From positions 1 through 64,000 of the forward strand of contig JAFKAC010000031.1 of assembly GCA_025766275.1 (NCBI GenBank): a stretch of 64,000 nt of DNA, read 5' to 3'. The notes below the pieces were generated by a model. It ran no database searches. It saw only the letters and a program-made list of their open reading frames with translations, and had not been told where the DNA came from. Below, piece after piece: positions 21,840 to 32,439 of the stretch. The translations under genes and the position numbers were made by a program. The first letter of the stretch is position 1, and each line of letters begins with the position of its first letter. The stretch comes from Lactarius indigo. Lineage: Eukaryota > Basidiomycota > Agaricomycetes > Russulales > Russulaceae.

Positions 21840-24800
21840 ACCCATCGGCCTGGGTGAGGGCAGTTAATTGTAACAGTGTAATCATGACTCGCTATCGTTC
21901 TATGAGAGTTCCAGTATCGATTCGCACCAGTTACGCAATGGCCGACATACGAGCACTAGTCGACAGTGGAGCAACGCACTGCTTCATGAAACCATCCTTC
22001 GCAAAAAGGATGGGACTCGGGACAAAACAACTCGACGTCCCAAAGAAAATATGGAATATCGACAACACAGAGAATAAATCGGGGCGTATTACCCATTATA
22101 CCGACGTAGATGTCCAAACTAAAGGAATACATAAGGAAATACGCTTCCTTATTACAGACATCGGCAACGAAGACATCGTACTAGGATACCCCTGGCTCGC
22201 TATCTATGACCCACATATCAAATGGTCACAGGCTGCCATCCACGAAGACATGCTCCCCATCATTATTCGATCAACCAATCCCTATATCAAAACCACACCA
22301 GTGGTTGCCACAAGCACGGTTCAAGATGACGACTATGAAATCGTACATTCCTGCGTCGTCACTGACGAACAACGACAGCAATTTGAAGAAGGATGTCGAA
22401 TCAGGGCCACTGCCACTGATCTCGCCATAGCCGCGCAACAGTACACCACGAAAGCTGAGTTACCCTCTGTATACCAGGAATTTGAACGCCTCTTCAGTGA
22501 AGAAGCGTCGGACAGGTTTCCACCCAGCAGGCCCTGGGATCACGCCATCGAATTTAAACCAGGAACGGCCGACGCGATCGACTGCAAAATATACCCCATG
22601 ACACAAGAAGAAGACAAGAAATTACGCGAATGGATTGACGAACAACTCAAAAAAGGGTATATCAGACCCTCTAAATCACCTTACGCGTCATCCTTCTTCT
22701 TCATTAAGAAAAAGGATGGAAAACTACGACCCGTCCAAGATTATCGAAAGATTAATAACGTCACCATCCGCAATCAGTATCCCCTTCCTCTCATCTCTGA
22801 CCTCATTACCGATCTCAGTAACGCCCACATCTATACTAAACTCGATGTCAGATGGGGGTACAACAATATACGCATTAAGGAAGGAGATGAAGAAAAAGCG
22901 GCGTTCAAAACACGTTATGGATTATTCGAACCCACGGTGATGTTCTTCGGCTTAACCAACTCCCCAGCAACGTTCCAGACTATGATGAACTTCATCTTCA
23001 GGGACACCATCGCAAAACATGAAAAACGCGGCACAGTCATTCGCGTCTACATGGACGATATCGGTATCGCCACGGGGCTTAATCACTCATTGCAGGACCA
23101 TATTGAAGCCGTTAAAGACGTGCTCCGCGTATCCGAGGAGCACGATTTGTACTACAAGCTCGAAAAATGCCTCTTCCACTCCCCACGTATGGATTACCTG
23201 GGGGTAATCCTTGAAAAGGGGGTGACACGCATGGACCCTGTCAAAATTTCGGGTATCAAGGACTGGCCTACGCCAACAAAGGTCAAGGACGTCCGCTCTT
23301 TTCTTGGCTTCTGCAATTTTTACAGACCTTTTATACGAGGTTTTGCAACCAAAGCACGACCATTGAACAAACTCACCCGTAAAGACACCGAGTGGCACTG
23401 GGGCGCGGAAGAAGAAAAGGCATTCCAAGACCTTAAAGCCCTCGTCACCAGCGAACCTGTTCTAGCGCATCCAGATCTCACGCAACAATTCGAGCTGGAG
23501 GTCGACGCATCAGGATTTGCGACGGGAGCAGTCCTTCTTCAGCGCAAAGCAGACGGTAAACGACATCCCATCGGTTACTACTCATCCACCCTCAATGAAG
23601 CCGAACGAAACTACGACATCTACGACCTTGAACTTCTGGCGATCGTCAAGGCCTTCCGCCACTGGAGACCCCTCTTAGCAGGTTCTCCCCACAAGATCAA
23701 AGTATTCTCGGACCACCTCAATCTACAATACTGGAAGTCGCCACAGAAAATTAGCAGGCGTGTAGCCAGGGAAGTACTCGAACTTTCGGAGTATGATTTC
23801 GAAATTCACCACATAAAGGGAACTTCCAATGGGCGCGCCGATGCACTATCACGGAGACCAGATTACGACCAAGGAGAAAACGATAACGAAGGAATAACAG
23901 TACTACCAGAGAGCGTCTTCGCACGCGCCACTACACTAGACGAACCGCGACACCCACATTGGAGGCCTGAAATCCTGCCAGTAGAGATGACTCCAGAACA
24001 TCCAATCTACGAACAGGATATAGCTAAGTTAAAACCCTGGGTTGACGCTCACAAACTAAAAGACATCGAAGGAACCTGGTACAAAGATGGACGGCGAGTA
24101 GTCACCGGTGGCATTCACGACAAACGCACCATCATTGCCGCTCATCACAACTCTCCCGTCTACGGTCACCCGGGAATCAAGCGCACTCTCCAGCTCACCG
24201 AACGACATTACTGGTGGCCACAAATGAAGAACGATGTCCAAGACTACGTCAAGGGCTGTGCGGAATGCCAACGGCACAAAGTCAACCTTCGTCCCATTAG
24301 AGCGCCTCTGCAACCTATCTACCCCAAACCGGAAGCCCTGCCATTCGAAACTATTGCAGTGGATTTTATCACCAAACTCCCCGTCTCTCGGGGCTACGAC
24401 TCTATTCTCACGGTAACAGACCACGATTGCACCAAGGCTGCCGTCTTCATCCCCTGTAATGAAGAAATAACAGCTGAAGGGACGGCCGCTTTGTACGTGT
24501 CACATGTATTCCCACGATTCGGACTCCCCTCGCGCGTTATCAGTGACCGAGATCCCCGCTTCGCATCTAAGTTCATGCGAGAGATATGCAAGATCCTCGG
24601 CATTAGCCAAAACATCTCGACCGCTTATCACCCCAGAACCGATGGCCAATCGGAGCGGACAAACCAATGGCTGGAACAATATCTCCGCTTCTGGGTAAAT
24701 GAGCGGCAAGACGACTGGGTTCGCTATCTGCCTATGGCAGAATTCACGCATAACAATTGGCCTAACGAAACCACACGGGAGTCCCCCTTCTTTCTCTTAT

Positions 24801-26617
24801 CTGGATTCAATCCTCGCGCTGATTGGACTGATAGACCTTCCCCTATCCCACAAGTATCATTGAGACTAGACCAATTTAAGCAAGCGCGACAGCGCGCTTT
24901 CTCATGCATGCTCCGGGCGCAAAAGTCATGGGTCAAACACAAGGATACGCCCAAGTTCAAAGAAGGAGACCTCGTGTGGCTAGAAGGACGCCACTTACGC
25001 ACCCATCAGCCAACCGCAAAACTAGCGGCTAAACGACACGGACCATTTAAGGTTACCCAGGTGATGTCCCCTGTCAACTATCGCCTTGAACTTCCCACGC
25101 AGTGGAGCATCCATGATGTTTTCCACATAGATCTTCTCACACCCTATCGCGAAACACCCACGCACGGACCAAACTATCAGCGCCCGCCACCTGATTTGGT
25201 CGATAACGAAGAAGAATACGAAGTCGAGAAGATTCTAGATTCTCGGCGATTCGGCAGAAGGCGTCGGCTCCAATACCTCGTCAAATGGAAAGGCTATCCA
25301 GACTCCGACAATCAATGGATAGATAAGGATGACGTATTTGCCGACGAAGCCGTTCGGGAGTTCAAATGTTCTAATCCCGACCGAGAAACGCATATAAGGA
25401 TGACCTCTCGCCGCGATAAGTCCCCAACTCCCATTCACTCCATGTCCTCTACTCGACGCAATGACCAGCTTGCCCTCCTCTCTACCCTCGTCAACAACTC
25501 CTCCGCCACGCTTGTTGACCCCAACACCGCCGACAACACCGCAACCGCTAGAGTTGCAGATGGAGGCCGTACCACCCTGCAGCATGAGGGCGACGGCCCT
25601 ATCACTAGTGAAGAATTGCACCAGACACTGCAACGATTCCCTATGCCCGTACAGGGAATTGTCGACGACGATCCAGCAACAACTCAACCAACACCTCCGC
25701 CGCCAATGTACTCCCTCACAAACCCCAACACCGGTGAGCCCGAAGCCTTCCTCACCGAAGACGAGTTGTTCCGGCTTCAAGCAGCTGTCCCGCGCGGTGA
25801 AGCCACCGAACGCTATGCAGAAGTACGAGCAAGAATGGAAAGAGACGGCGGCGCGGTGGCAGCGGGAGCAACTGCATATCGCCGCCTGCCGACGACGGAT
25901 GATGAAAGAGCGGAGGGAGTATTGGACGAAGATGAGGATGAAGACGAACTTGGAGACCATTACCCCATCAGGCACGCATTCCTTAACCATGAATTCTACG
26001 CTGAAGATCCAGCCGCCACTCCCTACCTCGTCGACGCAGCGGGGGGGCCTCTACACCGAGGACGAGTCGCCGTGGCACAAGCGGCTCGTTATACACCAAT
26101 GGGGGAACGAGACCCAGCAACCAGGGTCGTCGTCCCTGAAGGGTTCTGGGTCAATCGAGGACCCGATTACATTCCGTTCCCGATCAAACTCCCCAACGGA
26201 CCGACGGTACAAGCCTCTCACGTACAGGTTATCCAAGGAGGAGACCCCTTCATACTCGGATTAGCTCCAGGATCGGGTTTCCTTTACGGTAAACCCCTTT
26301 ACGCCACTCCCCATCTCCCCAAAAACAACCGCGCTTTCATACCACATGAGGAGTATTTTATGCTCCGTGATCGACATCCCACCAATTTGTTACTAATGCG
26401 CATTGGGGACGTCACACTCACGCAGGAACTGCGCCGCTTCAGGCAGTTCGCATTCGCCGAAGACCAGCTGGAGAAGCGGATACGGCAGTTACGGTTGGAG
26501 CAGGAGATGGTAGTCCAGGACAAAAAGGACAGTCTTTACCGTTTGGAGCACGCTAACATACTAGCACGGATGGAGGATGAAGCAGAACGGATGAGGCAAG
26601 AATCGGTAGCGGATTAG
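21827..26617 (+). CDS. pol: Pol of element 1: PR-RT-RH-IN-chromodomain with long C-terminal extension
   Basis: The ORF is open to the stop at 26617 with no break, about 1596 residues after the frameshift. The aspartic protease motif is LVDSGATH (about residue 45). The reverse transcriptase has KLRPVQDYRKIN, LDVRWGYNNIRI, and YMDD at about 408. RNase H begins ELEVDASGFATGAVL (about 560). The integrase zinc region is H...H...CAECQ (about 775-822), and the catalytic core has AVDFI, ISDRDPRF and GQSERTNQ as D, D and E (about 845-945). The chromodomain EYEVEKILDSRRFG...YLVKWKGYPDSDNQWI is at about 1130-1180. The last ~400 residues are unusual for this group. They are acidic and proline-rich, then a conserved-looking stretch (EGFWVNRGPDYIPFPIKLPNG), then a charged helical end rich in R, E, Q and L. 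Their role is unknown. Confidence 0.92.
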   Translation, partial: SGRLNPSAWVRAVNCNSVIMTRYRSMRVPVSIRTSYAMADIRALVDSGATHCFMKPSFAKRMGLGTKQLDVPKKIWNIDNTENKSGRITHYTDVDVQTKGIHKEIRFLITDIGNEDIVLGYPWLAIYDPHIKWSQAAIHEDMLPIIIRSTNPYIKTTPVVATSTVQDDDYEIVHSCVVTDEQRQQFEEGCRIRATATDLAIAAQQYTTKAELPSVYQEFERLFSEEASDRFPPSRPWDHAIEFKPGTADAIDCKIYPMTQEEDKKLREWIDEQLKKGYIRPSKSPYASSFFFIKKKDGKLRPVQDYRKINNVTIRNQYPLPLISDLITDLSNAHIYTKLDVRWGYNNIRIKEGDEEKAAFKTRYGLFEPTVMFFGLTNSPATFQTMMNFIFRDTIAKHEKRGTVIRVYMDDIGIATGLNHSLQDHIEAVKDVLRVSEEHDLYYKLEKCLFHSPRMDYLGVILEKGVTRMDPVKISGIKDWPTPTKVKDVRSFLGFCNFYRPFIRGFATKARPLNKLTRKDTEWHWGAEEEKAFQDLKALVTSEPVLAHPDLTQQFELEVDASGFATGAVLLQRKADGKRHPIGYYSSTLNEAERNYDIYDLELLAIVKAFRHWRPLLAGSPHKIKVFSDHLNLQYWKSPQKISRRVAREVLELSEYDFEIHHIKGTSNGRADALSRRPDYDQGENDNEGITVLPESVFARATTLDEPRHPHWRPEILPVEMTPEHPIYEQDIAKLKPWVDAHKLKDIEGTWYKDGRRVVTGGIHDKRTIIAAHHNSPVYGHPGIKRTLQLTERHYWWPQMKNDVQDYVKGCAECQRHKVNLRPIRAPLQPIYPKPEALPFETIAVDFITKLPVSRGYDSILTVTDHDCTKAAVFIPCNEEITAEGTAALYVSHVFPRFGLPSRVISDRDPRFASKFMREICKILGISQNISTAYHPRTDGQSERTNQWLEQYLRFWVNERQDDWVRYLPMAEFTHNNWPNETTRESPFFLLSGFNPRADWTDRPSPIPQVSLRLDQFKQARQRAFSCMLRAQKSWVKHKDTPKFKEGDLVWLEGRHLRTHQPTAKLAAKRHGPFKVTQVMSPVNYRLELPTQWSIHDVFHIDLLTPYRETPTHGPNYQRPPPDLVDNEEEYEVEKILDSRRFGRRRRLQYLVKWKGYPDSDNQWIDKDDVFADEAVREFKCSNPDRETHIRMTSRRDKSPTPIHSMSSTRRNDQLALLSTLVNNSSATLVDPNTADNTATARVADGGRTTLQHEGDGPITSEELHQTLQRFPMPVQGIVDDDPATTQPTPPPPMYSLTNPNTGEPEAFLTEDELFRLQAAVPRGEATERYAEVRARMERDGGAVAAGATAYRRLPTTDDERAEGVLDEDEDEDELGDHYPIRHAFLNHEFYAEDPAATPYLVDAAGGPLHRGRVAVAQAARYTPMGERDPATRVVVPEGFWVNRGPDYIPFPIKLPNGPTVQASHVQVIQGGDPFILGLAPGSGFLYGKPLYATPHLPKNNRAFIPHEEYFMLRDRHPTNLLLMRIGDVTLTQELRRFRQFAFAEDQLEKRIRQLRLEQEMVVQDKKDSLYRLEHANILARMEDEAERMRQESVAD

Positions 26618-26637
26618 TGAGGTGGGCCTCACTCCTG

Positions 26638-26649
26638 AAAAGGGGGTGA
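26638..26649 (+). promoter_or_regulatory. polypurine tract of element 1
   Basis: AAAAGGGGGTGA ends directly at the 3' LTR (26650). It is the expected primer for plus-strand DNA synthesis. Confidence 0.85.
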
Positions 26650-27158
26650 TGTTACGGTACGGACTTAGTGACTCATCACACACGACTCATGACCGGTTAT
26701 GACTATGGTCCGGCATTAGTATTAGTCATGGACTCTTACATCGTATCAGTCAGCACAGTAGTTCACATGTGATTGTGACTCATGTATGACTCATTCCTAG
26801 GATAGCGGTACTAGGGTTCGAGCTAGTTACGCTATTGGTTACCTACTATTCTAGCGGCGCTTTAAAGCCCGCGCGTATTTGTATAAGTAGTCGACTCAGA
26901 AGACCAAGAGTCTCCATCTTGGTCTTCTTCAATCCACCTTCTAAACAGTCTCTCGTCCGCCTTAGTCTTTGACTAAGTGTGCTTCCCTTAAGTGTCTTCC
27001 AAGGGACACTTCTCTTTATCCTTTTGCTGCAGCGTGTGCCGGAGTGCCCCTGTTCAGCCTGCGTTGGGTTGATACGAGATCCCCATTCGCCTAACTTTCG
27101 CTAAGTCGATTACGCCTTTCCCGAGTCCACGTCGGACTAACGCCGGTGGAGCATAACA
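26650..27158 (+). repeat. 3' LTR of element 1
   Basis: 509 bp, nearly identical to the 5' LTR. Differences seen include ACTATGG for ACTACGG, CCCGCG for CCCACG, and GCCGGTGGAGCATAACA for GCCAGTGGAGCGTAACA at the end. It is followed by the CCGTA duplication. Confidence 0.95.
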
Positions 27159-28298
27159 CCGTAGCCACAACCGGTACAGTAAGGGTTCAACGCGCAGAAT
27201 CGTAACAACCGCGGCGACCACTACGACCACCACCGCGGCAACCGCGACCACCACCGTGGCGACGATGGCGATGCCTTCGACTCAGCCGCACCCGGGCAGT
27301 AGATAGAAAAAAAAAATGTATTCTCTATACTATGTAGTCTACAGCAATACACATGTTTTATTTTATTTTGTCAGAGTTTGCGCAAGGTTGTCTGAGGAGA
27401 CGCCAAAAAAGAGGACTTACCCACTTTTCTTCTGAGAGCCCCAGCAGACACTGGACATGCACGTTGAGCAAATATATTCCGTTTTTGGCCAGCTCGTTCC
27501 TGGCTCAGCCAGGCAGAATCCATTCTCGCCCGCTCACGCGTACTCACGAGCCGGGTGAGCCCTGCCTAATCTGGTCGTTCCTAATCGAGCCTGGCTCAGC
27601 CCAGCTCAGCCAGCTCGCGAGCCGAGCTGAGCCAATTTTGGTCCTGAGCCGATGTGTCAGCTTGGCTCGGCTCAAAACAGCTCAGCTTGGCTGGCTCAGC
27701 CGATTTGAGCCGAGCCACGGCAACACTATGCATCGCTGCCAAACCGCCGGCACCACACACGTTTCTGTGTGTTCTATGAACACTGCCATGAGTGCTGTAT
27801 GCTACCACCAAGCTGTGAACATGCAACTTCATCGCTTACATTTATCATAGTTGAGTTCCCCTAACTTTTAAGCTCAGTGTCAGTGTGGCTCATTCTTTTT
27901 GTTCTCCGGCTTTCTGCATTTGTCCGCGGCCTTATTGGCTCGAACAAGACGTATCTCCGACTCATACAACTACATATGTGAAGTTTTGTGTTATGCGCAA
28001 ACGTGCACAACCATTTTCGACCACCTGCAACAACCCGACCTTGTCTCTGTTCCCGACCCCGCCGCACGTCTACGCACATTTATCCCTTCAAGATAATCAC
28101 GTCCCCAATCACCGCGGACCTGTACGCGACGGCGCGCGTTCCGCGGACGCGTGCGCAACACCTTGCGATGCATCACATGCCCCAATACCTGTAGATGCTC
28201 TTAGACGGAGTTGGGGCTCAGGCCACTGTAACTGTAGTTAAATAGATTCCTCATAGAATAGTACAGTAGCATGGAGTAAATAGAATTCTAGTATCCCT

Positions 28299-28425
28299 TT
28301 GAAAAAACCCGCCATGCAACGGGTATGGGTTTTGTACGGGTACCTCAGATCTGACCCACACCCACACCCACAAACCCATATTCGGGTACCCGCATGGGTT
28401 TACAAACCCACAATATGCACTATTG
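28299..28425. repeat. GGGTA/ACCCA inverted-repeat cluster
   Basis: Repeated GGGTATGGGT, ACGGGTACC, ACCCACACCCAC and GGGTACCCGCATGGGT motifs occur in both orientations. They resemble subterminal repeats of hAT-like elements and lie in the right part of the proposed older TIR element. No coding frame is present. Confidence 0.55.
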
Positions 28426-28569
28426 CTGAGATGATATGGGGGAAAAGCGGGAAATTTCCAGATCGGCCTGGCCTTAGACGCCCAAAAAGCAAATTTTTTT
28501 AGAGACTTTCGGCCGACCCCCCCCACCTCGGGTCACGGAACCACGGCCCGGCCCCCCCTTGCACGACAA

Positions 28570-29824
28570 TCTAGTCATGTTCATGTCAAGGCGGTTCTTC
28601 GTTCAAAGTGGTTACTTCTGTCCCTCATATTCCGGTGTCGTCGGTAGGTGCGCATTATATTCCATGGACTTCGGCAGCTGGTCTGGGGAATCATGCAGAG
28701 CTTGTTGTGACTGAGGTCCATCCCAGCTTCAGTTCAGGCACACACATGTACATTGGCACAAGGGCTGGCCGCCGCACTAGCCTCGGCGCCTCCTATTTGC
28801 TTATACAAGACTGGTCCCTGAGGCCTGAGGTGATGGGTTCTTCGTACTGGGAGGACCTTACCGTACTCTCTTCGCCCCCTCCACCGAACTCCCATCGATT
28901 CTCGTCACCACAACCTACAATCACGCCGTTCCCCCGCTCTCTGGTCGTTGTCCCTCTACGTCGTAATGAAGTCCACCGTTGTCTTATGCACCCCGTTCGA
29001 TCACCTATGCATCCAGAACAAACCTATTCTCCAGCACTTTCGAAGACTTCCCAACCCAGCTTCCACATTGAAGTCCCTTATCTTTTTGTTCCTTTCCTTC
29101 TGACGTTTTTGGCGTCACACAGTCTCCCTTGTGCCCCGTGTCACCCCTGGGATTACATTCTGGTACCTCAAATACCCCTCCATGGACATCGGCCCCGCGT
29201 ACATCCTTGCGTGCGTCGTCTCTTTTGCGGTGTGTTAAGTAGCAAGAGGTTACCAAGTTATCTGACAGTTCTACCTAAAAAATGGCCCAGAGTGGGCCTA
29301 TGAGTCACCAAGATTCCATCATTGCTTCGTCTTACCTTTCCTAGTCCGCGGCGTTCTCAACTACGAGCCAATCCTACACCGAAACCTCTGATCACTTGTC
29401 CTTCCCCTTCACAATCCCCCAGAAACTCCCTGCGTGACTTACAAACAACGATCGCTTGCTCTGCCAGCGTGGCCCTTTCCCCAGAGCCCACTAGAGACAG
29501 CCTCGTCGCCATTCCTCCTGCCCCGGACAGTCCGAGCCTTGCTATCGCAGCATCCTCAGTGAGAGCGTACGTCGCTGGAGCGCTACTAGCACTGTACCTC
29601 CTGACCAAGAGGACGAGCCATCAACTAGGATGTCGGCTGGTTGGTCCAGTTGTATACAGTCTTGCATGGCTGGCATATTCGGCGGAGGCCAGAGTGACGG
29701 TGCTGTACCCTCCCCTCCTTTTTCGTCTGAGTTCTTAGCCTAATTAGTCACACCTGGCTGGCACAAGACATTCTTATGATGACTAGCCCATTCTTCTCCC
29801 CGCCGTACTTTGGTGACAAGCTAC
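28570..29824. other. middle of module 3, no gene seen
   Basis: This aligns by eye with about 42070-42560 in module 5. Shared runs include CTTCAGTTCAGGCAC/CTTCACTTCAGGCAC, CCACAACCTA, and CACCTATG(C/T)ATCCAG. The long plus-strand open frame at 28608-29303 is not kept in the paralogue, so I read it as chance. Confidence 0.5.
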
Positions 29825-30420
29825 TCGCCAGGTTGACGGACTTTGGGGCTCGCGCGCAATATTAATTCAGACAGCTCGTGGCGGCCCACCACCAACGCCG
29901 AGGCTCCCCTCCTCTCGCTCTATCACGGTCCGGCCTCACACCTCCACATTACACCACTACTTTACGCATATTTCTCCATCTGCCTCGCGTACAAAGCAAC
30001 TCCGCGCGCACCCCCGGCACGCACTACGCGAGACCATCGCATGGGCGCTCGGCGTCGTGCTCTTCGCACTCACGATACCCGCCGCGGATGTCGAGCGGGC
30101 GCAGACGCTGGGTTCTGCACGTCGTGCGTGAGGAGTGAGCTTAGCTCGCTCCAGTTGGAAGCGGAGGGGCAGGTGCGCTCTGCGTAGCTCGCGCGTCTTG
30201 CGGCAGTGCGGGACACCGTGGCGCAGCTGCTGGTGAGTGACCTGCGCCGCCGGGCGTGCGTTGGCGCGCTCTGGAACGAACCATGGATGAGGCGAGGCGA
30301 GGTTGTGGTGCCATAGGAGCTTCCTGATACGAGCTGCGCTAGCTGTGTTCAATCCGATCACATCCATTTCTTCGAGCAGCCATACAACCAACACCTACCG
30401 CGAAACAAAAGCGAGCGGTA
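29825..30420 (+). pseudogene. Ser/Thr kinase relic 3 (module 3)
   Basis: Only the DFG region (AGGTTGACGGACTTTGGGG at 29831) and the following tail can be aligned to relics 1 and 2. The G run after GACTTTG is one base longer, which breaks the frame. Shortened pieces of the HPARTP...GR and WVLHVVREE segments follow (to about 30140). The GAACGAACCATGGATGAGGC tail and GCGGTATCGTCGAACCTGCAC confirm kinship. The catalytic loop is gone. Confidence 0.65.
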
Positions 30421-32376
30421 TCGTCGAACCTGCACGTGCATCCCGTAATAATTCGTTCGTGTCTACCTGTCGAGCGCGCTACCCAAGTCTTATGTAAGCC
30501 AAACATCTTTAAAACTCCCGCCAAGTCGATAAGAGGCTTACGGCGTTGACACAGAAAACAAGCTGCATACTTTAGATTTCCGTGTTCTTTGTTCTCCTGC
30601 TTGGCACTAAAGTCCTTAGCTTGTTCGTTTGTTTCTGTGCCCAATGTAATCCGACGTCTCGTCCTCCGTCATTCCTTTTTCCCGTTGTCTGTCAATCGAG
30701 GCTGTCGACCGAGACTAAGGTTAATCGACGTCTAACAGCGAAGATAATTCCCAGACGCCAGGCGTTTTGTGGGCGAGAATTTGTGCCTGTATTTTAAAGC
30801 CCAAAGGATATAGTAAGAAGTAGGCACAGTGAGCGCTGCAGATGATGCAGCTCCAATACTGTTTCGGAGGTCCAATTCCAGAACAATTATGCGTCTAAAT
30901 GCCTATTCTAGTCGCATGTCTTCCTTGTTGCGGGTGGCAACTCTCTTTCCTGTGGGTTCAGGGCTTGCCCATCTAACGCGTGGAGAATACATCTCAGGGA
31001 CTCGAGAAATATTAGCGACCCTAGTTCCCAAAACTTGGATGTGATCCGCGGCTTGCTTCTTTTTCGTCCTTGTTTCCTCGAGGTAATCGCCAAGAAATCA
31101 ATGAAATCATCCGCCGCCCTGGGAAGAGGTAGCCCCACTCTCGATCTTTCCGGAGCCACGAGGTAGCGTACACGTAAAGATACGACTGCTAGGAGGGATT
31201 ATCGCATCAGCGGGCCGACGAAAGAGTTTGCACTTGCAGCCTACACCAATGGACAAAGTCTCAGTGGTACAACCTGTGCGGTGTTGCCGCTGAGTGAGAG
31301 CGCTTTGGTGATCGAAACACAATCATGAGGAGAAAGGGGGACGAGGCGATGCAGAGACAGAAGGTAGGACCGAAGAAAGCGTGAGTATAACGTAAGCTTT
31401 CTGGAAGGACGGAGTAGTGCACGGAGGGGTAGCAAATGGGCAGGGACGGTGGCAATGAGGTAACAGCATGGGACTGGGCGCTTCAGTTGCCAGTGGCTGC
31501 ACGGGACGAACCTGGGTCACCAAGTCGGCCAGGCCAAGCAGGGCATTGTATGCATTTGTCCATAAAGAGGCAAAGAAAAGGCGCCGAAAAGGGTGAGATG
31601 CTAGAAATGGGAGAAATGGCCCCGTAGAATTGGTGACCCGGTCAATGATAGGAAGGCCAGTGAGTGATTGCCATGAGGCATATAGGAAAGAGGGAAAGTG
31701 GTCCGTAGAATTGGCAGAACGGTGATCAGGACGATTATAGGAAGTAAACGACCCAGGTGGTCATCACATGTCAGGCCATCAAGTTCAAGAACGATGGACC
31801 CAAATGAGGGAAAAGGAAAGAAAAAGAAAAAGACCACGATGAATGAGGGTGCCCAGTTCTGAGAAGCCATTACAGTCGAGTATGCGCCATTCATCCGCGC
31901 CGTCGGTGGGAAGTCATCGAGCGCTTACTGTCATGGTGAGCACCCAGTGGCACTGGCCAAGGCACTGGCACCTATGTGATAATCCCGTCCCGACACTCCA
32001 TGCGCTTCATCAGATTACTGAAAGCCTTGAACTAGATGCCGAACTTTTTTCACGAGAAAATGGCATACTGCCGCGTAATCAAGTGGGAAATCCCAAGTGC
32101 CAGTATTCTTCCTCCCACGATCATCAACGGCCAGATGTACTGTCAGGTGCTTCGTGCTTGTGTCGGCGTGGAGCGCTACATGTTTGCCTTGAGGCTACGA
32201 GCGCTCTAGTTCTCGTTCGTAAGCCAGGGTCTCCCGTGCCAATGCGCCTAAGCGAACGAACTCCAAGATCTGCCATCGGGGCGTGTCTGGCACTGTCTGC
32301 CAATGCGTGATCCTTGGAAGAACTATTGATTATGATGGCACGACTGCATAACACATAACATAAAACCTAAGGAGGG
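30421..32376. other. module 3/4 junction, no gene recognised
   Basis: It begins with the shared kinase tail (AAGTCGATAAGAGGCTTACGGCGTTGAC near 30522). The rest has only short open frames on both strands, without domains I recognise. A purine-rich stretch lies at 31800-31845. Confidence 0.5.
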
Positions 32377-32439
32377 GTGGCATCACCCCTGGGATCTCAA
32401 CACTTATCTGGTGTGCCGCAGCACACACCTCAGCAGATC

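Larger units (their letters stand above)
19352..27158 (+). mobile_element. complete Ty3/gypsy chromovirus, element 1
   Basis: Two 509-bp LTRs (19352-19860, 26650-27158) begin TGTTACGG and end in TAACA. They differ at about four positions by eye, which suggests a recent insertion. The target-site duplication CCGTA is identical on both sides (19347-19351, 27159-27163). Internal order is primer site, gag, pol (protease, reverse transcriptase, RNase H, integrase, chromodomain) and polypurine tract. Neither long frame is interrupted. This is the Tf1/sushi type of chromovirus, judged from the self-complementary primer site and the chromodomain. It may still be mobile. Confidence 0.95.
18941..27207 (-). 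mobile_element. solo LTR of gypsy family 2, minus strand, split by element 1
   Basis: TGTAACG at 18941 and CGTAACA ending at 27207 are the ends of a reversed LTR, flanked by the identical ACCGC duplication (18936-18940, 27208-27212). Its 455 bp outside element 1 match the reverse complement of the LTRs at 60185 and 61051. One shared run is TCCAACGTATC(A/G)CGTAAGTA, and ACCTTACCGCCGTA sits right at the insertion point of element 1. No internal region remains, so it is a solo LTR left by LTR-LTR recombination. Confidence 0.85.
13487..27728 (-). mobile_element. hAT-superfamily DNA transposon carrying nested LTR elements
   Basis: Perfect 23-bp terminal inverted repeats (13487-13509 and 27706-27728) begin TAGTGTTGCCGTGG. 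They are flanked by the identical 8-bp duplication TGCATCGC (13479-13486, 27729-27736), the size typical of hAT. Both ends carry many short GCTCAGC/GAGCTGAGCC-type motifs in both orientations (about 13496-13670 and 27540-27725), as expected for transposase-binding subterminal repeats. The element encodes a transposase on the minus strand. Without the inserted LTR sequences it is about 6 kb, so the 14.2-kb length is mostly passengers. Confidence 0.9.
13336..28561. mobile_element. probable older TIR element, split by the hAT transposon
   Basis: CAAGGGGGGGCCGG at 13336-13349 is matched by its exact reverse complement ending at 28561. The flanking octamers are CATGACGA (13328-13335) and CACGACAA (28562-28569), matching at 6 of 8 positions with both differences transitions. 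Without the younger insertion the element is about 0.99 kb and has no coding sequence, so it would be non-autonomous. Its right part holds GGGTACC-type inverted repeats like those found near hAT ends. G-rich ends match easily by chance, so this layer is tentative. Confidence 0.4.

Noticed and set aside
25461..26264. 267-codon plus-strand frame overlapping the end of pol.
   Set aside because: It overlaps the uninterrupted pol frame in another phase, shows only composition-driven Pro/Thr richness, and has no independent support.
28608..29303. 231-codon plus-strand frame.
   Set aside because: The paralogous stretch in module 5 (from about 42070) does not keep the frame.
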